Below are positions 44,837 to 53,930 of a stretch of DNA of 64,000 nucleotides, piece by piece. Location of the stretch: positions 27,894 through 91,893 of the forward strand of contig JAZQLQ010000023.1 in assembly GCA_045542735.1 (NCBI GenBank). The letters run 5' to 3'. The stretch's first letter is position 1, and each line of letters begins with the position of its first letter. Source of the stretch: UBA2882 sp045542735. Lineage in GTDB: Bacteria; Bacillota; Clostridia; Lachnospirales; Lachnospiraceae. The notes under the pieces were generated by a model that was given only the letters and a program-made list of their open reading frames with translations, was not told where the DNA came from and searched no databases. The translations under genes and the position numbers were made by a program.

Positions 44837-45730
44837 TTAGTTTCTGCGGGATATTAAGGATAAGATTAATTCTTCCAAAAATTCATTGCGATTACTCATG
44901 CTTTGCAAAATCCCAACCGCTTCATCCGATAACCGTTTTACTTCCTCTTTGGACTTTTCCATACCTGTCAAAGACAAATATGTAGTTTTGCTGTTCTTTT
45001 CATCACTGCCGATAGGCTTGCCCAGTTCTTCAAAAGTACTGGTCACATCCAGGATATCATCCTGAATCTGAAATGCCAGACCGATATTGGAACCGACTTT
45101 TTCCATCTGCGCAACTTCTTCATCATTAGCACCGGCTAACACAGCTCCGCACATCAGTGCACACTCTATTAAAGCCGCTGTTTTATTTTCGTGAATATAC
45201 AGGATTTCTTCCATAGTCAGATTTTCCTGTTTGTTTTCATTCAGGACATCCACACACTGTCCGCCAACCATCCCAAAGATACCGGCCTTTTTAGCCAAGA
45301 TGGAAAAGGCTTTGCATACAGTGATATCCCCTTGGTATTTCATTACAGCCGAAGCAGCTGTCTCATAGGCATAGTTTAACAATGCATCTCCGGCTAAAAT
45401 AGCAATATCCTCACCGTATACCACATGTGTGGTTTTTCTTCCTCTGCGATACTCATCATTATCCATAGCCGGAAGATCGTCATGCACTAAAGAGTAATTA
45501 TGAATATACTCCAAAGCCGCCATAAATGCGTCTGCTTTATCACCATTTCCGCCAAACAGGGTATAGGCTTCTTTCATCAACATAGGACGCAGACGTTTAC
45601 CACCTGCCATGACACTATAATGCATAGCCTCGATGACTTTTTCCTGCATTCCTTCCTGCTTGGGAAGATAATTCATAATAATCTGTTCAATTTCTTTTAC
45701 TTTTTGGTCCCTGATCTCATTAAAACTCAT
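44837..45730 (-). CDS. ispA: geranyl/farnesyl diphosphate synthase
   Basis: This prenyltransferase condenses isopentenyl diphosphate with allylic diphosphates to make farnesyl diphosphate for undecaprenol and quinone chains. The 297 residues have the first Asp-rich motif DDLPAMDND (near 80), GGKRLRPML before it, and the second motif FQIQDDILD. It overlaps xseB by 11 nt and precedes dxs by 27 nt. Confidence 0.95.
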   Translation of the reverse strand: MSFNEIRDQKVKEIEQIIMNYLPKQEGMQEKVIEAMHYSVMAGGKRLRPMLMKEAYTLFGGNGDKADAFMAALEYIHNYSLVHDDLPAMDNDEYRRGRKTTHVVYGEDIAILAGDALLNYAYETAASAVMKYQGDITVCKAFSILAKKAGIFGMVGGQCVDVLNENKQENLTMEEILYIHENKTAALIECALMCGAVLAGANDEEVAQMEKVGSNIGLAFQIQDDILDVTSTFEELGKPIGSDEKNSKTTYLSLTGMEKSKEEVKRLSDEAVGILQSMSNRNEFLEELILSLISRRN

Positions 45731-45929
45731 CTAATTCACCATTTCCCCTGATTACCAATACTTTTTTCTCTGCCCTATCAATGGCTTCATTACAGGATTT
45801 GATATATTCCATGCCCTGCTCATAGGCTTTGAGGGAATCCTCCAATGAAATATCATCTGTTTCCATCTGTGCAATGGTCTCTTCCAACTTTGCGAAAGTC
45901 TCTTCAATTGTCATATCCTTTTTACTCAT
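45720..45929 (-). CDS. xseB: exodeoxyribonuclease VII small subunit
   Basis: XseB is the 69-residue helical small subunit of exonuclease VII, which degrades single-stranded DNA. The pattern EETFAKLEETIAQMETDDISLEDSLKAYEQGMEYIKSC is typical of the family. It overlaps xseA by 4 nt and ispA by 11 nt, so it is coupled to both. GGAGG precedes the start. Confidence 0.95.
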   Translation of the reverse strand: MSKKDMTIEETFAKLEETIAQMETDDISLEDSLKAYEQGMEYIKSCNEAIDRAEKKVLVIRGNGELDEF

Positions 45930-47125
45930 TGTTTACAAACCTCCGTGACTTTTGCTTTTGCATATCCACCGATTACATGAAGTTTTACTTCATCTCCTGT
46001 GGCAATCTCTTCGATATCTTTAATGCTTTGTCCCTGATCGTTTCTAAGAAAGGCATATCCGCTGCTAAGCTTTTTGAGGGGCGACATTCCATCCAGTCTG
46101 CCTGCCATTAAAGCCAATCTGTGACGCATGGCTTCCAACCGTGCATCCATGATATTTTCTAACTTTTCTTCTAACCGCATGAGGCTCATCCGTTGTTCAC
46201 GCAACCGATTCTCCGGCGAACATGTCTTCAAAGATGCTTCATAGGACAAAAGCTTTGCCCGATATGTCTGCATGCGCATTTGCATCAAAGAGTACAACCG
46301 GTTTGCAGATGTACGAAGCTGCTCATCTACCCGTTCCAACTCAAATACAGCCAACTCTGCCGCTGCTGACGGTGTGGGCGCTCTCATATCTGCCACAAAA
46401 TCTGCAATGGTAGTATCTGTTTCATGACCCACTGCCGAAATCACAGGTATCTGGCAATCAAAAATCGCTTGTGCCACCGCTTCTTCGTTAAATGCCCACA
46501 AATCCTCAATGGAACCGCCGCCTCTACCGACAATCATCACATCTACACCGATTTGCTCCAGTGCCCGAATACCATTGATGATACTGGGAACCGCCTGTTC
46601 TCCCTGCACAATAGCAGGATATAAAATAATCTGCACACCGGGATTTCTCCTCTGTGTAACAGAAATAATGTCCCTGACTGCCGCTCCTGTTGGAGCTGTA
46701 ACGACACCAAGACGCTTAATATATCTGGGTAGTTCCTTTTTGTACATGGGATCAAACATCCCACGTTCTTCCAGGTCCTCTTTGAGACGTTCAAACTTTT
46801 CATACAAAAGTCCCACACCTGCCAGGGTAATTTCCTTGGCATAAAGCTGATATCTGCCGTCTCTTTCATATACATCCATAGAGCCTAAGACCACTATCTG
46901 CATACCTTCCTCAAGACGGAACTTCAATCCCCCTCTGTTGCCTGCAAACATGACACACGCCATGGCTCCTTTATTATCCTTCAATGTAAAATAAAGGTGA
47001 CCCGAGGAATGATATTTTACATTGCTCGCTTCACCCTTGACATATAAAGACTGAAGCATGAAATCTTGCGAAATCATGCTTTTCACATATGCATTTACCC
47101 ATGATACGGAATACACGTTATGCAT
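45926..47125 (-). CDS. xseA: exodeoxyribonuclease VII large subunit
   Basis: XseA is the catalytic subunit of exonuclease VII. The 399 residues begin with an OB-fold (VNAYVKSMISQDFMLQSLYVKGEAS) and continue with the catalytic core, including GVVTAPTGAAVRDI, GRGGGSIEDLWAFNEE and SAVGHETDTTIADFVADMRAPTPSAAAEL. A long coiled coil and a C-terminal GYAFLRN segment follow. It lies between nusB and xseB. Confidence 0.96.
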   Translation of the reverse strand: MHNVYSVSWVNAYVKSMISQDFMLQSLYVKGEASNVKYHSSGHLYFTLKDNKGAMACVMFAGNRGGLKFRLEEGMQIVVLGSMDVYERDGRYQLYAKEITLAGVGLLYEKFERLKEDLEERGMFDPMYKKELPRYIKRLGVVTAPTGAAVRDIISVTQRRNPGVQIILYPAIVQGEQAVPSIINGIRALEQIGVDVMIVGRGGGSIEDLWAFNEEAVAQAIFDCQIPVISAVGHETDTTIADFVADMRAPTPSAAAELAVFELERVDEQLRTSANRLYSLMQMRMQTYRAKLLSYEASLKTCSPENRLREQRMSLMRLEEKLENIMDARLEAMRHRLALMAGRLDGMSPLKKLSSGYAFLRNDQGQSIKDIEEIATGDEVKLHVIGGYAKAKVTEVCKQ

Positions 47126-47136
47126 ACTGCCAGCCC

Positions 47137-47535
47137 CTAGTTTGCAAATTTTGCAAGTACCCCGTTAATAAAACCGGGGGAATCTGTTTGTCCAAATTTT
47201 TTAGCAAGTTCTACAGCCTCGTTGATGGCAACGGAAACCGGAACTCCATCATCATATAACATCTCAAAAAGTGCCAGTCTAAGAATCGTCAAATCTACTT
47301 TGCCCATTCTGTCTACGGTCCAACCGGTGGCCTTTTCATTTAACATACTATCCAATTCATCTTTTTTCTCAAGAATCTTGGTGTATTTACTGCTGATTTC
47401 TTCTTTGTCAGCTTCCTCCAAAGGTTCATCCTGTTCAAAGAACAATGCCAACTGCTCAGGCATCTCTTCTACTTCGTTAAACTCAACACGGAACAGCAAC
47501 TTAAAAATCTGCTCCCTTAGTTCTCTCCTGCTCAT
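47137..47535 (-). CDS. nusB: transcription antitermination factor NusB
   Basis: NusB binds boxA RNA with NusE (S10) in rRNA antitermination. The 132 residues are all helical with the N-terminal RRELREQIFKLLFRVEF and the C-terminal VPVSVAINEAVELAKKFGQTDSPGFINGVL, typical of the family. It follows asp23 by 14 nt and precedes xseA by 11 nt. Confidence 0.95.
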   Translation of the reverse strand: MSRRELREQIFKLLFRVEFNEVEEMPEQLALFFEQDEPLEEADKEEISSKYTKILEKKDELDSMLNEKATGWTVDRMGKVDLTILRLALFEMLYDDGVPVSVAINEAVELAKKFGQTDSPGFINGVLAKFAN

Positions 47536-47549
47536 TACGTATCCTCTGC

Positions 47550-47933
47550 TTATGATTCTTTTAAGTTTACACCTGCGATGCGAATATTTACGTTTTCAAC
47601 TTCAAGACCTGTCATATTCTCAATAGCAGCTTTTACTTTTTTCTGAACATTCTGACATGTTGCAGGAATGTTGTGGCCGTAGTCAATAGTAATAGCAAGA
47701 TCCACATTTGCTTTGCCATCCAAGACATCAACCTTAACTCCCTTTGTCAGTTTCTTCATACCAACACGGCTCATAAGCTCATTGGTAATATTACCAACCA
47801 TAGCTCCAACGCCCTCTACCTCTGTTGCAGCTAAGGATGCAATCATAGCAACCACGTCATCTGCAATTGATACTGCACCTGCCTTATCATCCTCATTTAA
47901 CATATATGTGTCACGTTCCATTTCTTTTTCCAT
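47550..47933 (-). CDS. Asp23/Gls24 family envelope stress protein
   Basis: This 127-residue protein is an Asp23/Gls24-type (YqhY-like) protein. In other Firmicutes such proteins sit near the membrane and affect fatty acid metabolism or envelope stress, but the role here is unknown. The core IADDVVAMIASLAATEVEGVGAMVG and the repeats KVDVLDGKANVDLAITIDYG are clear. The ATG at 47933 follows GGAG at 8 nt. It is first in the nusB-xseA-xseB-ispA-dxs run. Confidence 0.9.
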   Translation of the reverse strand: MEKEMERDTYMLNEDDKAGAVSIADDVVAMIASLAATEVEGVGAMVGNITNELMSRVGMKKLTKGVKVDVLDGKANVDLAITIDYGHNIPATCQNVQKKVKAAIENMTGLEVENVNIRIAGVNLKES

Positions 47934-48036
47934 CTCTATGCTCCTTCCTGCAAACTTTCGCTTGCACATCCTATTCGGTAAATTTTACCTATATCTTGTT
48001 TATTATACCAAATATCCTTCTGTTTGCAAAGGACAT

Positions 48037-49251
48037 TTATAGCCAAAAGCAGAATGTATTGGTCTCCGGATTGTCGATATAAGCTACAGAATTGCCGGCA
48101 TCTACATAGTCAAATATGTGTTGCTCCTCAAGAAGGTACCCTGCAATCTGTTCATACACCTCGTCATTGGCACATTGCAGTTGCACGGTGGCTTCTCCAT
48201 TTGCATAAGCATCTTCAAAAATCTCATGTAGGACCTCTGCATCCAATCCCGTGAGATATCTGCCCTCATGGACATAATAGTTATTGGCGGTGGCTATACA
48301 ATCCGGCAAAGGAACCGGTCTGTCCGGTTCATGGGTTTTGTATAGTTTATCCGAAGAAATCATGAAGTAATCATAATTAATTGCCATGACACGCTCATCT
48401 ACCGCCTGGTCGTCTACCAAGCTCTGATAATCCACATCTCCCCAGGTAGTATCCAGATAATACCATTCTCCATCCGCCTTGACCAAATTCCACGCATGAC
48501 TGCCGTCTGCCACATCTCCACTGACAAAGGTAGTTTCCACGCCTACCTTGTTGAGCAAATACTGTGTCGCCTTGGCATAGCCCTGACAGGTGGATTGTTT
48601 ACCCATAAAAACCGAGCAAATATTTTGGTTATCTGCAGCACCGGCTACATATTCCGTTTCATTTACCAAAGTATCAAAAATAAATTTTACCTTTTGATAA
48701 TCTGTCGCATCCGCAGGAATGCCCGTCAGCATCTTCTTTGCTTCTTCCTCAATAGCCGCAAGTCTTTGCTCACATTCCGCCTCATCATAATCATACTTTC
48801 CTTTTACAGTCAGACTGACCATTTCATCTCCCCTGCTATGAGAAGTATAAACATAGCCCGATACATAAAAGATCTCCGGATGATCATTTAAAACACAAAT
48901 AAAAACTTTATCCAAAACTTCTACAGATAAGGTGCTAACGGTTTCTTCAGATCGCTTTATCAAGGCTTGATATACCTGCTCATAGATCTGTTTTTCATCC
49001 TCTGAAAGCTGATTATAGTAATAAAGATTTTGCGCAGGAATAAACTCTACATATTCGGTACTCTCCGGTAACCGTTCCGGTTGTTCTTCTACCACAACTT
49101 CTTCTACTATGGTCTCTTCGACACGCTCTTCCACAGCCACTTCTTTGTCTGCTTCTTTACCTGCTTCCGGCACATATGTAGCGCAACCGGATAAAAGGCA
49201 ACAGCATAACAAGACACACATCAGTAGATATACTTTGTTTTTTTGTTTCAT
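48037..49251 (-). CDS. transglutaminase-like lipoprotein
   Basis: This 404-residue protein has a lipobox (LLSGC after CVLLCCCLL) and so sits on the cell surface. An acidic Glu/Val-rich linker leads to a transglutaminase-like cysteine protease fold with the triad Cys in GKQSTCQGYAKA, His in GSHAWNLV and Asp in YLDTTWGD. The activity may be proteolytic or cross-linking; the substrate is unknown. It lies 14 nt after prfC in a stretch that normally holds spoIIIAH next to asp23. Confidence 0.85.
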   Translation of the reverse strand: MKQKNKVYLLMCVLLCCCLLSGCATYVPEAGKEADKEVAVEERVEETIVEEVVVEEQPERLPESTEYVEFIPAQNLYYYNQLSEDEKQIYEQVYQALIKRSEETVSTLSVEVLDKVFICVLNDHPEIFYVSGYVYTSHSRGDEMVSLTVKGKYDYDEAECEQRLAAIEEEAKKMLTGIPADATDYQKVKFIFDTLVNETEYVAGAADNQNICSVFMGKQSTCQGYAKATQYLLNKVGVETTFVSGDVADGSHAWNLVKADGEWYYLDTTWGDVDYQSLVDDQAVDERVMAINYDYFMISSDKLYKTHEPDRPVPLPDCIATANNYYVHEGRYLTGLDAEVLHEIFEDAYANGEATVQLQCANDEVYEQIAGYLLEEQHIFDYVDAGNSVAYIDNPETNTFCFWL

Positions 49252-49265
49252 AAAAACCTCTTGGA

Positions 49266-50861
49266 TTAATCATTTTTGCCAAATTCAGCCAACTCTAATC
49301 CTTTGTTTCTATCCAAGGTCATGCCGATACTCCACTCATGGGAGAATAGCAACAAGGGATTTCCCTTTAAATCCTTGATTTTCTTCATATCCGATGTTCC
49401 TGATATCTTATCCAGATCAATCTCTGTATTGGTAATCCAGCGGATATATTCGTAGGGCAGATTTTCTAAACGAATCTCTACATTGTATTCATTCTCCAAT
49501 CGATATTTTAATACATCAAACTGAAGGACACCCACTACACCTACGATAATCTCTTCCATACCGGTATTGTATTCCTGGAATATCTGGATGGCACCTTCCT
49601 GTGCAATCTGTGTAATACCTTTGACAAATTGTTTACGCTTCATGGTATCCAACTGTCTGACTCTGGCAAAATGCTCAGGCGCAAAGGTAGGGATGCCTTC
49701 ATAACGGAAGTTCTCCTTGGGCATACAAAGAGTATCGCCGATAGAGAAAATACCGGGATCGAATACGCCGATAATATCACCGGCATATGCCTCATCCAAA
49801 ATCTTACGGTCATTTGCCATCAACTGCTGAGGCTGGGAAAGTCGCATGACTTTATTACCCTGAATATGTTTTACCTCTTTGGTGGCATCAAATCGACCGG
49901 AACAGATACGCATAAACGCGATACGGTCTCTATGTGCTTTATTCATATTTGCTTGAATCTTAAATACAAAGGCAGAAAACTCATGCTCTGTAGGCTGGAT
50001 CAAACCAATATCAGCTTTTCTTGGCAAAGGTGTGGTAGTCATCTCAAGGAAATGCTGTAAAAAGATTTCCACACCAAAATTGGTCAGTGCCGAGCCAAAA
50101 AATACAGGAGTCAGATCACCGGCCTGTACCTGCTCCAAGTCAAACTCTGCACTGGCTCCGTCCAACAACTCAATTTCTTCTAAAAGCTTGTCCTCTGCGG
50201 CTTCTCCAATATGTGCAAGAAGCGCATCCCTGTCCGCAACAGGGATAATATTGGTTTCACCCTCTTTGGTTCCTTTTTGTGTGTCGGAGTATGTCACAAC
50301 ACTTTGACTTTTTCTGTCATACACGCCTTTAAATTCTTTACCTGAACCAATGGGCCAGTTAATAGGACAGGTAGCAATACCTAACTCTTTTTCAATCTCA
50401 TCCAACAGTTCAAAGGTATCATTGGCATCTCTGTCCATCTTGTTGATAAAGGTAAAAATCGGAATATGGCGCATCACACATACCTTAAACAACTTACGTG
50501 TCTGTGCCTCAACACCCTTGGACGCATCAATGACCATTACGGCCGAGTCAGCAGCCATCAAGGTACGGTAAGTATCCTCGGAGAAGTCTTGATGTCCCGG
50601 GGTATCCAAGATATTGATGCAATAATTATCATACTCAAACTGTAATACGGAAGAAGTAACGGAAATACCTCTTTCCTTTTCAATCTCCATCCAGTCGGAA
50701 ACCGCATGTCTGGCTGTTGCTTTACCTTTAACACTTCCCGCCAGATTAATGGCACCACCATAGAGCAAAAACTTCTCTGTCAATGTGGTTTTACCGGCAT
50801 CCGGGTGGGATATAATGGCAAAGGTTCTTCTTCTGTTTATTTCATGTTTCATGTCGCTCAC
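49266..50861 (-). CDS. prfC: peptide chain release factor 3
   Basis: RF3 is a GTPase that removes RF1 or RF2 from the ribosome after termination. The 531 residues have the G1 loop AIISHPDAGKTTLTEK, G3 DTPGHQDFSED, G4 NKMD, and the C-terminal domains of RF3 rather than EF-G (PLPRKADIGLIQPTEHEFSAFVFKIQ). It starts at GTG, chosen because GGAGG is 7 nt upstream; the next ATG lies 9 nt inside. It follows deoB by 24 nt. Confidence 0.95.
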   Translation of the reverse strand: MSDMKHEINRRRTFAIISHPDAGKTTLTEKFLLYGGAINLAGSVKGKATARHAVSDWMEIEKERGISVTSSVLQFEYDNYCINILDTPGHQDFSEDTYRTLMAADSAVMVIDASKGVEAQTRKLFKVCVMRHIPIFTFINKMDRDANDTFELLDEIEKELGIATCPINWPIGSGKEFKGVYDRKSQSVVTYSDTQKGTKEGETNIIPVADRDALLAHIGEAAEDKLLEEIELLDGASAEFDLEQVQAGDLTPVFFGSALTNFGVEIFLQHFLEMTTTPLPRKADIGLIQPTEHEFSAFVFKIQANMNKAHRDRIAFMRICSGRFDATKEVKHIQGNKVMRLSQPQQLMANDRKILDEAYAGDIIGVFDPGIFSIGDTLCMPKENFRYEGIPTFAPEHFARVRQLDTMKRKQFVKGITQIAQEGAIQIFQEYNTGMEEIIVGVVGVLQFDVLKYRLENEYNVEIRLENLPYEYIRWITNTEIDLDKISGTSDMKKIKDLKGNPLLLFSHEWSIGMTLDRNKGLELAEFGKND

Positions 50862-50885
50862 TGTTGTTCCTCCAAATGTTTATTT

Positions 50886-52037
50886 CTATATCAGACTGGT
50901 ACCGTCACTCTCACCATTTACCTGTAAAAGCTTTAACACAGTTGCGGAAATATCCGCAAAACTGTCCCTTGTACCATAATTAACCGGCTCAATCTGATTG
51001 CCATACATCATAAACGGTGTATACTCTCTGGAATGATCCGTAGATACCGTATAACCGGGATCACATCCATGATCTGCCGTAATCATCAGTACATCATCTT
51101 CCTGCAATTTCTCCATGATTGCCGGCAATTTTTCATCAAAATATGCTAACGCTTTGGCATAACCGTCAATATCATTCCTATGGCCGTATAACATATCAAA
51201 ATCCACCAAATTGACAAAGCATAAGCCTTCAAAATCCTCATCCATATAGGCAAGCATCTTTTCGATACCATCGGCATTACTTGTGGAATAGGTATATTTT
51301 GTTGTACCACGACCTGCAAAAATATCATAAATCTTTCCAACTGCAAGCACATCTTTACCTGCCGCCTTAAGTATATCCAGCATGGTATCTTTGGGCGGTT
51401 CTAAGGAATAGTCATGTCTGCGGGGTGTCCTTGCAAAATTCCCTTCGCTCCCTTCAAAAGGTCTGGCAATGACTCTGCCTACTCCATGTTCACCTTGTAA
51501 CAATTCTCTTGCCATATGACAATATTCATACAAAGTCTCTACGGGCACAATATCCTCATGTGCCGCAATCTGGAACACACTGTCTGCGGATGTGTATACA
51601 ATTAATTTTCCGGTCTCCATATGCTCTTTGCCATAGTCTTTGATGACTTCTGTACCGGAATAAGGCTTATTACACAGCACACCTCTGCCACATTCTTTGG
51701 AAAAAGCCGTCAAAACTTCTTCCGGAAATCCATTGGGGTATGTGGGTAACGGACGCATGGATTTTACTCCCGCAATCTCCCAATGACCTATGGTAGTATC
51801 CTTACCCTTGGATGCCTCTGTCATACGCGCAATGGCAGCCTGTGGCGCACTCACTGCCTCTCCCACTGTAACACCGTCTATATTAAACAAACCCAGTTTC
51901 TGTAAATTGGGAAGTTTAAAGTATTCACTTTTCGCACAGGATGCAATGGTATTGGTACCACTGTCACCAAAATCTGCCGCATCCGGCATAGCTCCGATTC
52001 CGAAGCTGTCTAAAACTACCAAAAAAACTCTTTTCAT
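50886..52037 (-). CDS. deoB: phosphopentomutase
   Basis: DeoB interconverts ribose-1-phosphate or deoxyribose-1-phosphate and the 5-phosphates in nucleoside salvage. The 383 residues have the alkaline-phosphatase-type metal sites VVLDSFGIGAMPDAADFGDSGTNT, GKDTTIGHWEI (phosphorylated Thr) and ITADHGCDPG...STDHSREYTPFMMY. The ATG at 52037 follows GAAGGAG; the frame is open to 52142 across the promoter. It heads deoB-prfC-transglutaminase. Confidence 0.95.
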   Translation of the reverse strand: MKRVFLVVLDSFGIGAMPDAADFGDSGTNTIASCAKSEYFKLPNLQKLGLFNIDGVTVGEAVSAPQAAIARMTEASKGKDTTIGHWEIAGVKSMRPLPTYPNGFPEEVLTAFSKECGRGVLCNKPYSGTEVIKDYGKEHMETGKLIVYTSADSVFQIAAHEDIVPVETLYEYCHMARELLQGEHGVGRVIARPFEGSEGNFARTPRRHDYSLEPPKDTMLDILKAAGKDVLAVGKIYDIFAGRGTTKYTYSTSNADGIEKMLAYMDEDFEGLCFVNLVDFDMLYGHRNDIDGYAKALAYFDEKLPAIMEKLQEDDVLMITADHGCDPGYTVSTDHSREYTPFMMYGNQIEPVNYGTRDSFADISATVLKLLQVNGESDGTSLI

Positions 52038-52112
52038 CCCTTTATCTCCTTCGTAGTTTTCGCTGGAAGCATTTATGAAACGTCTCCCGATTAACAAATT
52101 GTCAACTTGAAT

Positions 52113-52142
52113 ATTATACCACAAGCCCACCTTAGCAAGCAA
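52113..52142 (-). promoter_or_regulatory. extended -10 promoter for deoB
   Basis: On the minus strand TTGCTT (52137-52142), 18 nt, then TATAAT (52113-52118) preceded by TG at the extended -10 position. It lies between spoIIIAH and deoB, which argues that the deoB-prfC insertion has its own promoter. Confidence 0.5.
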
Positions 52143-52152
52143 CGTAGATACA

Positions 52153-52995
52153 TCAATTTTCTCCTACCGGTGAAATAATAATATTTTCTGCCGGAATTCC
52201 TGTTTTTCTCTTTACAATATCTTCAATCTGTGCAATTTGTGCCGGTGTCAATTCATTCATTCCGATGCACACATCCACACTATCACCATTGATACTGACA
52301 ACTGCATTAGCAAACCCCTTTGCTTCCAGCATAATCAATGTTTCCGTCTCTTTCTGCGCCAGATCTGTCAAGGCAATCATGCTATTAACCGCTTCCTGTT
52401 TGGCAGCATCCGATATATTTTCATTATTGATAATATCCATAAGTGCCTGTTTGTTGGTAGCTCTGGTCTGCTCCTTCATAAGATTAGCTTCCACTAACGA
52501 CGTTACAGACATGGTATTGGTAAAAACAGCTTCTCCCGGAACTTCTTCCTCAGATGTCACCGCTTCTGCCACTTCTGCACCGGTCTCTAATACTACCTCA
52601 TCATTTTGAATCACATCACCATTTGCATCTGCTACCAAATTAGCATCCGTTGCATCTGCCACTACACTATCATCCGGCACTTCTGCTACCATACCGTCAT
52701 CCAGAGTTTCCGCCTCCGATATTACCACATCTTCATCCAGACTTTCGATTTCTGTATAGTATTCCACATCTTCTAAAGAAATATCGTAAAGTCCTGTTGT
52801 TTCATCATAAACAGACGTCTCTACCACATCCGCATCTGCCTCCTCAAACTGTGCCGATGTCGTAAATAAGATCTCATCATCAATCTGTTTTCCCGTAAAA
52901 TTCAGATAACCGGCTATGGCAATCATAAGTGCCAAAGCGGTAATCATAATCTGGTTCCGCTTCCACAGCTTTTTAAAATCAAAATTTCCTTTCAT
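52153..52995 (-). CDS. spoIIIAH: SpoIIIAH, forespore channel protein
   Basis: SpoIIIAH sits in the mother-cell membrane and pairs with forespore SpoIIQ to bridge the two cells after engulfment. The 280 residues have one membrane span (about 15-30), a very long acidic low-complexity linker (about 40-160, rich in Asp, Glu, Val and Ala), and the C-terminal ring-building domain (KETETLIMLEAKGFANAVVSI, ITPxQIAQIEDIVKRKTG-like). It overlaps spoIIIAG by 4 nt and is last in the spoIIIA operon. Confidence 0.95.
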   Translation of the reverse strand: MKGNFDFKKLWKRNQIMITALALMIAIAGYLNFTGKQIDDEILFTTSAQFEEADADVVETSVYDETTGLYDISLEDVEYYTEIESLDEDVVISEAETLDDGMVAEVPDDSVVADATDANLVADANGDVIQNDEVVLETGAEVAEAVTSEEEVPGEAVFTNTMSVTSLVEANLMKEQTRATNKQALMDIINNENISDAAKQEAVNSMIALTDLAQKETETLIMLEAKGFANAVVSINGDSVDVCIGMNELTPAQIAQIEDIVKRKTGIPAENIIISPVGEN

Positions 52996-53597
52996 CTTTC
53001 TTCACCTTTCATCTTTGCTATTTTAATTTTATGTTCTTCAATCCCGAATAATGCCATAATTGCCTCTTTCATTTCTTGGATTATCATGTCATTGTCACCG
53101 CCTTGTGTCACCACCAATACCCCTTCTACTTTGGGCACCGTGACTTTCTGTACAAAGGGGACTTCATTTCCGTCTTCTCCTACGGTATACACGGTGGTTT
53201 CCGTATTTTCACTCGTTACGGTATATACCTCTTCCTGATTTATTCCCATCTGTTCCTCATTGTTTCTGGAATAGGACACATCCTTCTCAACCACCTTGCT
53301 CCCATAGTCCGCGAATGTGATAAATACCTTTACTTTTCCGGCACCGTCAATCTGGGATAAAATTGAGGAAAGTTTTTGTTCTGCAGCCGTTCCATATGCA
53401 TTAGAACCTTCTTGATTGTCATCGACAAATTTTTGCATATCCCTCTCTTTTTCAACTTTCTCTCCCATTATGGTATAGTTTTCTTGTTTTTTATCCGGTA
53501 GAGGATAGGTAACAACCAACAAAATCAATCCACCAATAATACATATCCAGATCCGGTCTTTTCCGATTTTCTCACATAACTTCTTCCACTTCTCCAT
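52992..53597 (-). CDS. spoIIIAG: SpoIIIAG, forespore channel ring protein
   Basis: SpoIIIAG forms a large ring in the space between forespore and mother cell, part of the feeding channel. The 201 residues have an N-terminal span (about 15-32) followed by the ring-building domain (LSSILSQIDGAGKVKVFITF, VEGVLVVTQGGDND). It lies 14 nt after spoIIIAF. It starts at the ATG at 53597. Confidence 0.95.
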   Translation of the reverse strand: MEKWKKLCEKIGKDRIWICIIGGLILLVVTYPLPDKKQENYTIMGEKVEKERDMQKFVDDNQEGSNAYGTAAEQKLSSILSQIDGAGKVKVFITFADYGSKVVEKDVSYSRNNEEQMGINQEEVYTVTSENTETTVYTVGEDGNEVPFVQKVTVPKVEGVLVVTQGGDNDMIIQEMKEAIMALFGIEEHKIKIAKMKGEER

Positions 53598-53611
53598 CTA
53601 TGTCCCCCATA

Positions 53612-53905
53612 CTATTCTTCAACATAACCATAAGACTTTAAATATTCCTTTATTTCCTCTTCTTCCAATTGCTCTAAGTAGGCATCTTCCAATCCCTTAA
53701 ATTCATCAAGGCTTTGAATTTCAAAGCCGGGCTTCTTGTCCAAAACCATTTCCACCCCTTTCCCCAATGGTTTTATAAGCAGCAACAACACAAAGACTCC
53801 CGACAGATAACGATACCATTTCGCAAATTTTTCAGAAGGTAAAAAATTGCCAAGCAACTCCGACACACAGATAAAGATACAAAGCCCCTCTAAATATACA
53901 CTCAT
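53612..53905 (-). CDS. spoIIIAF: SpoIIIAF, short form lacking the ring-building domain
   Basis: SpoIIIAF is a membrane part of the SpoIIIA channel. This copy has 97 residues: two hydrophobic spans (about 5-22 and 33-51) and a short acidic tail. The Bacillus protein has about 206 residues, with a ring-building domain at the C-terminus, and that domain is absent here. The stop is followed 14 nt later by spoIIIAG, so no frameshifted remnant fits between. The ATG at 53905 has AAAGGAAG at 8 nt; a GTG at 53923 is the alternative. Confidence 0.88.
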   Translation of the reverse strand: MSVYLEGLCIFICVSELLGNFLPSEKFAKWYRYLSGVFVLLLLIKPLGKGVEMVLDKKPGFEIQSLDEFKGLEDAYLEQLEEEEIKEYLKSYGYVEE

Positions 53906-53930
53906 AAAAATTCTTCCTTTCACCCGTCTA

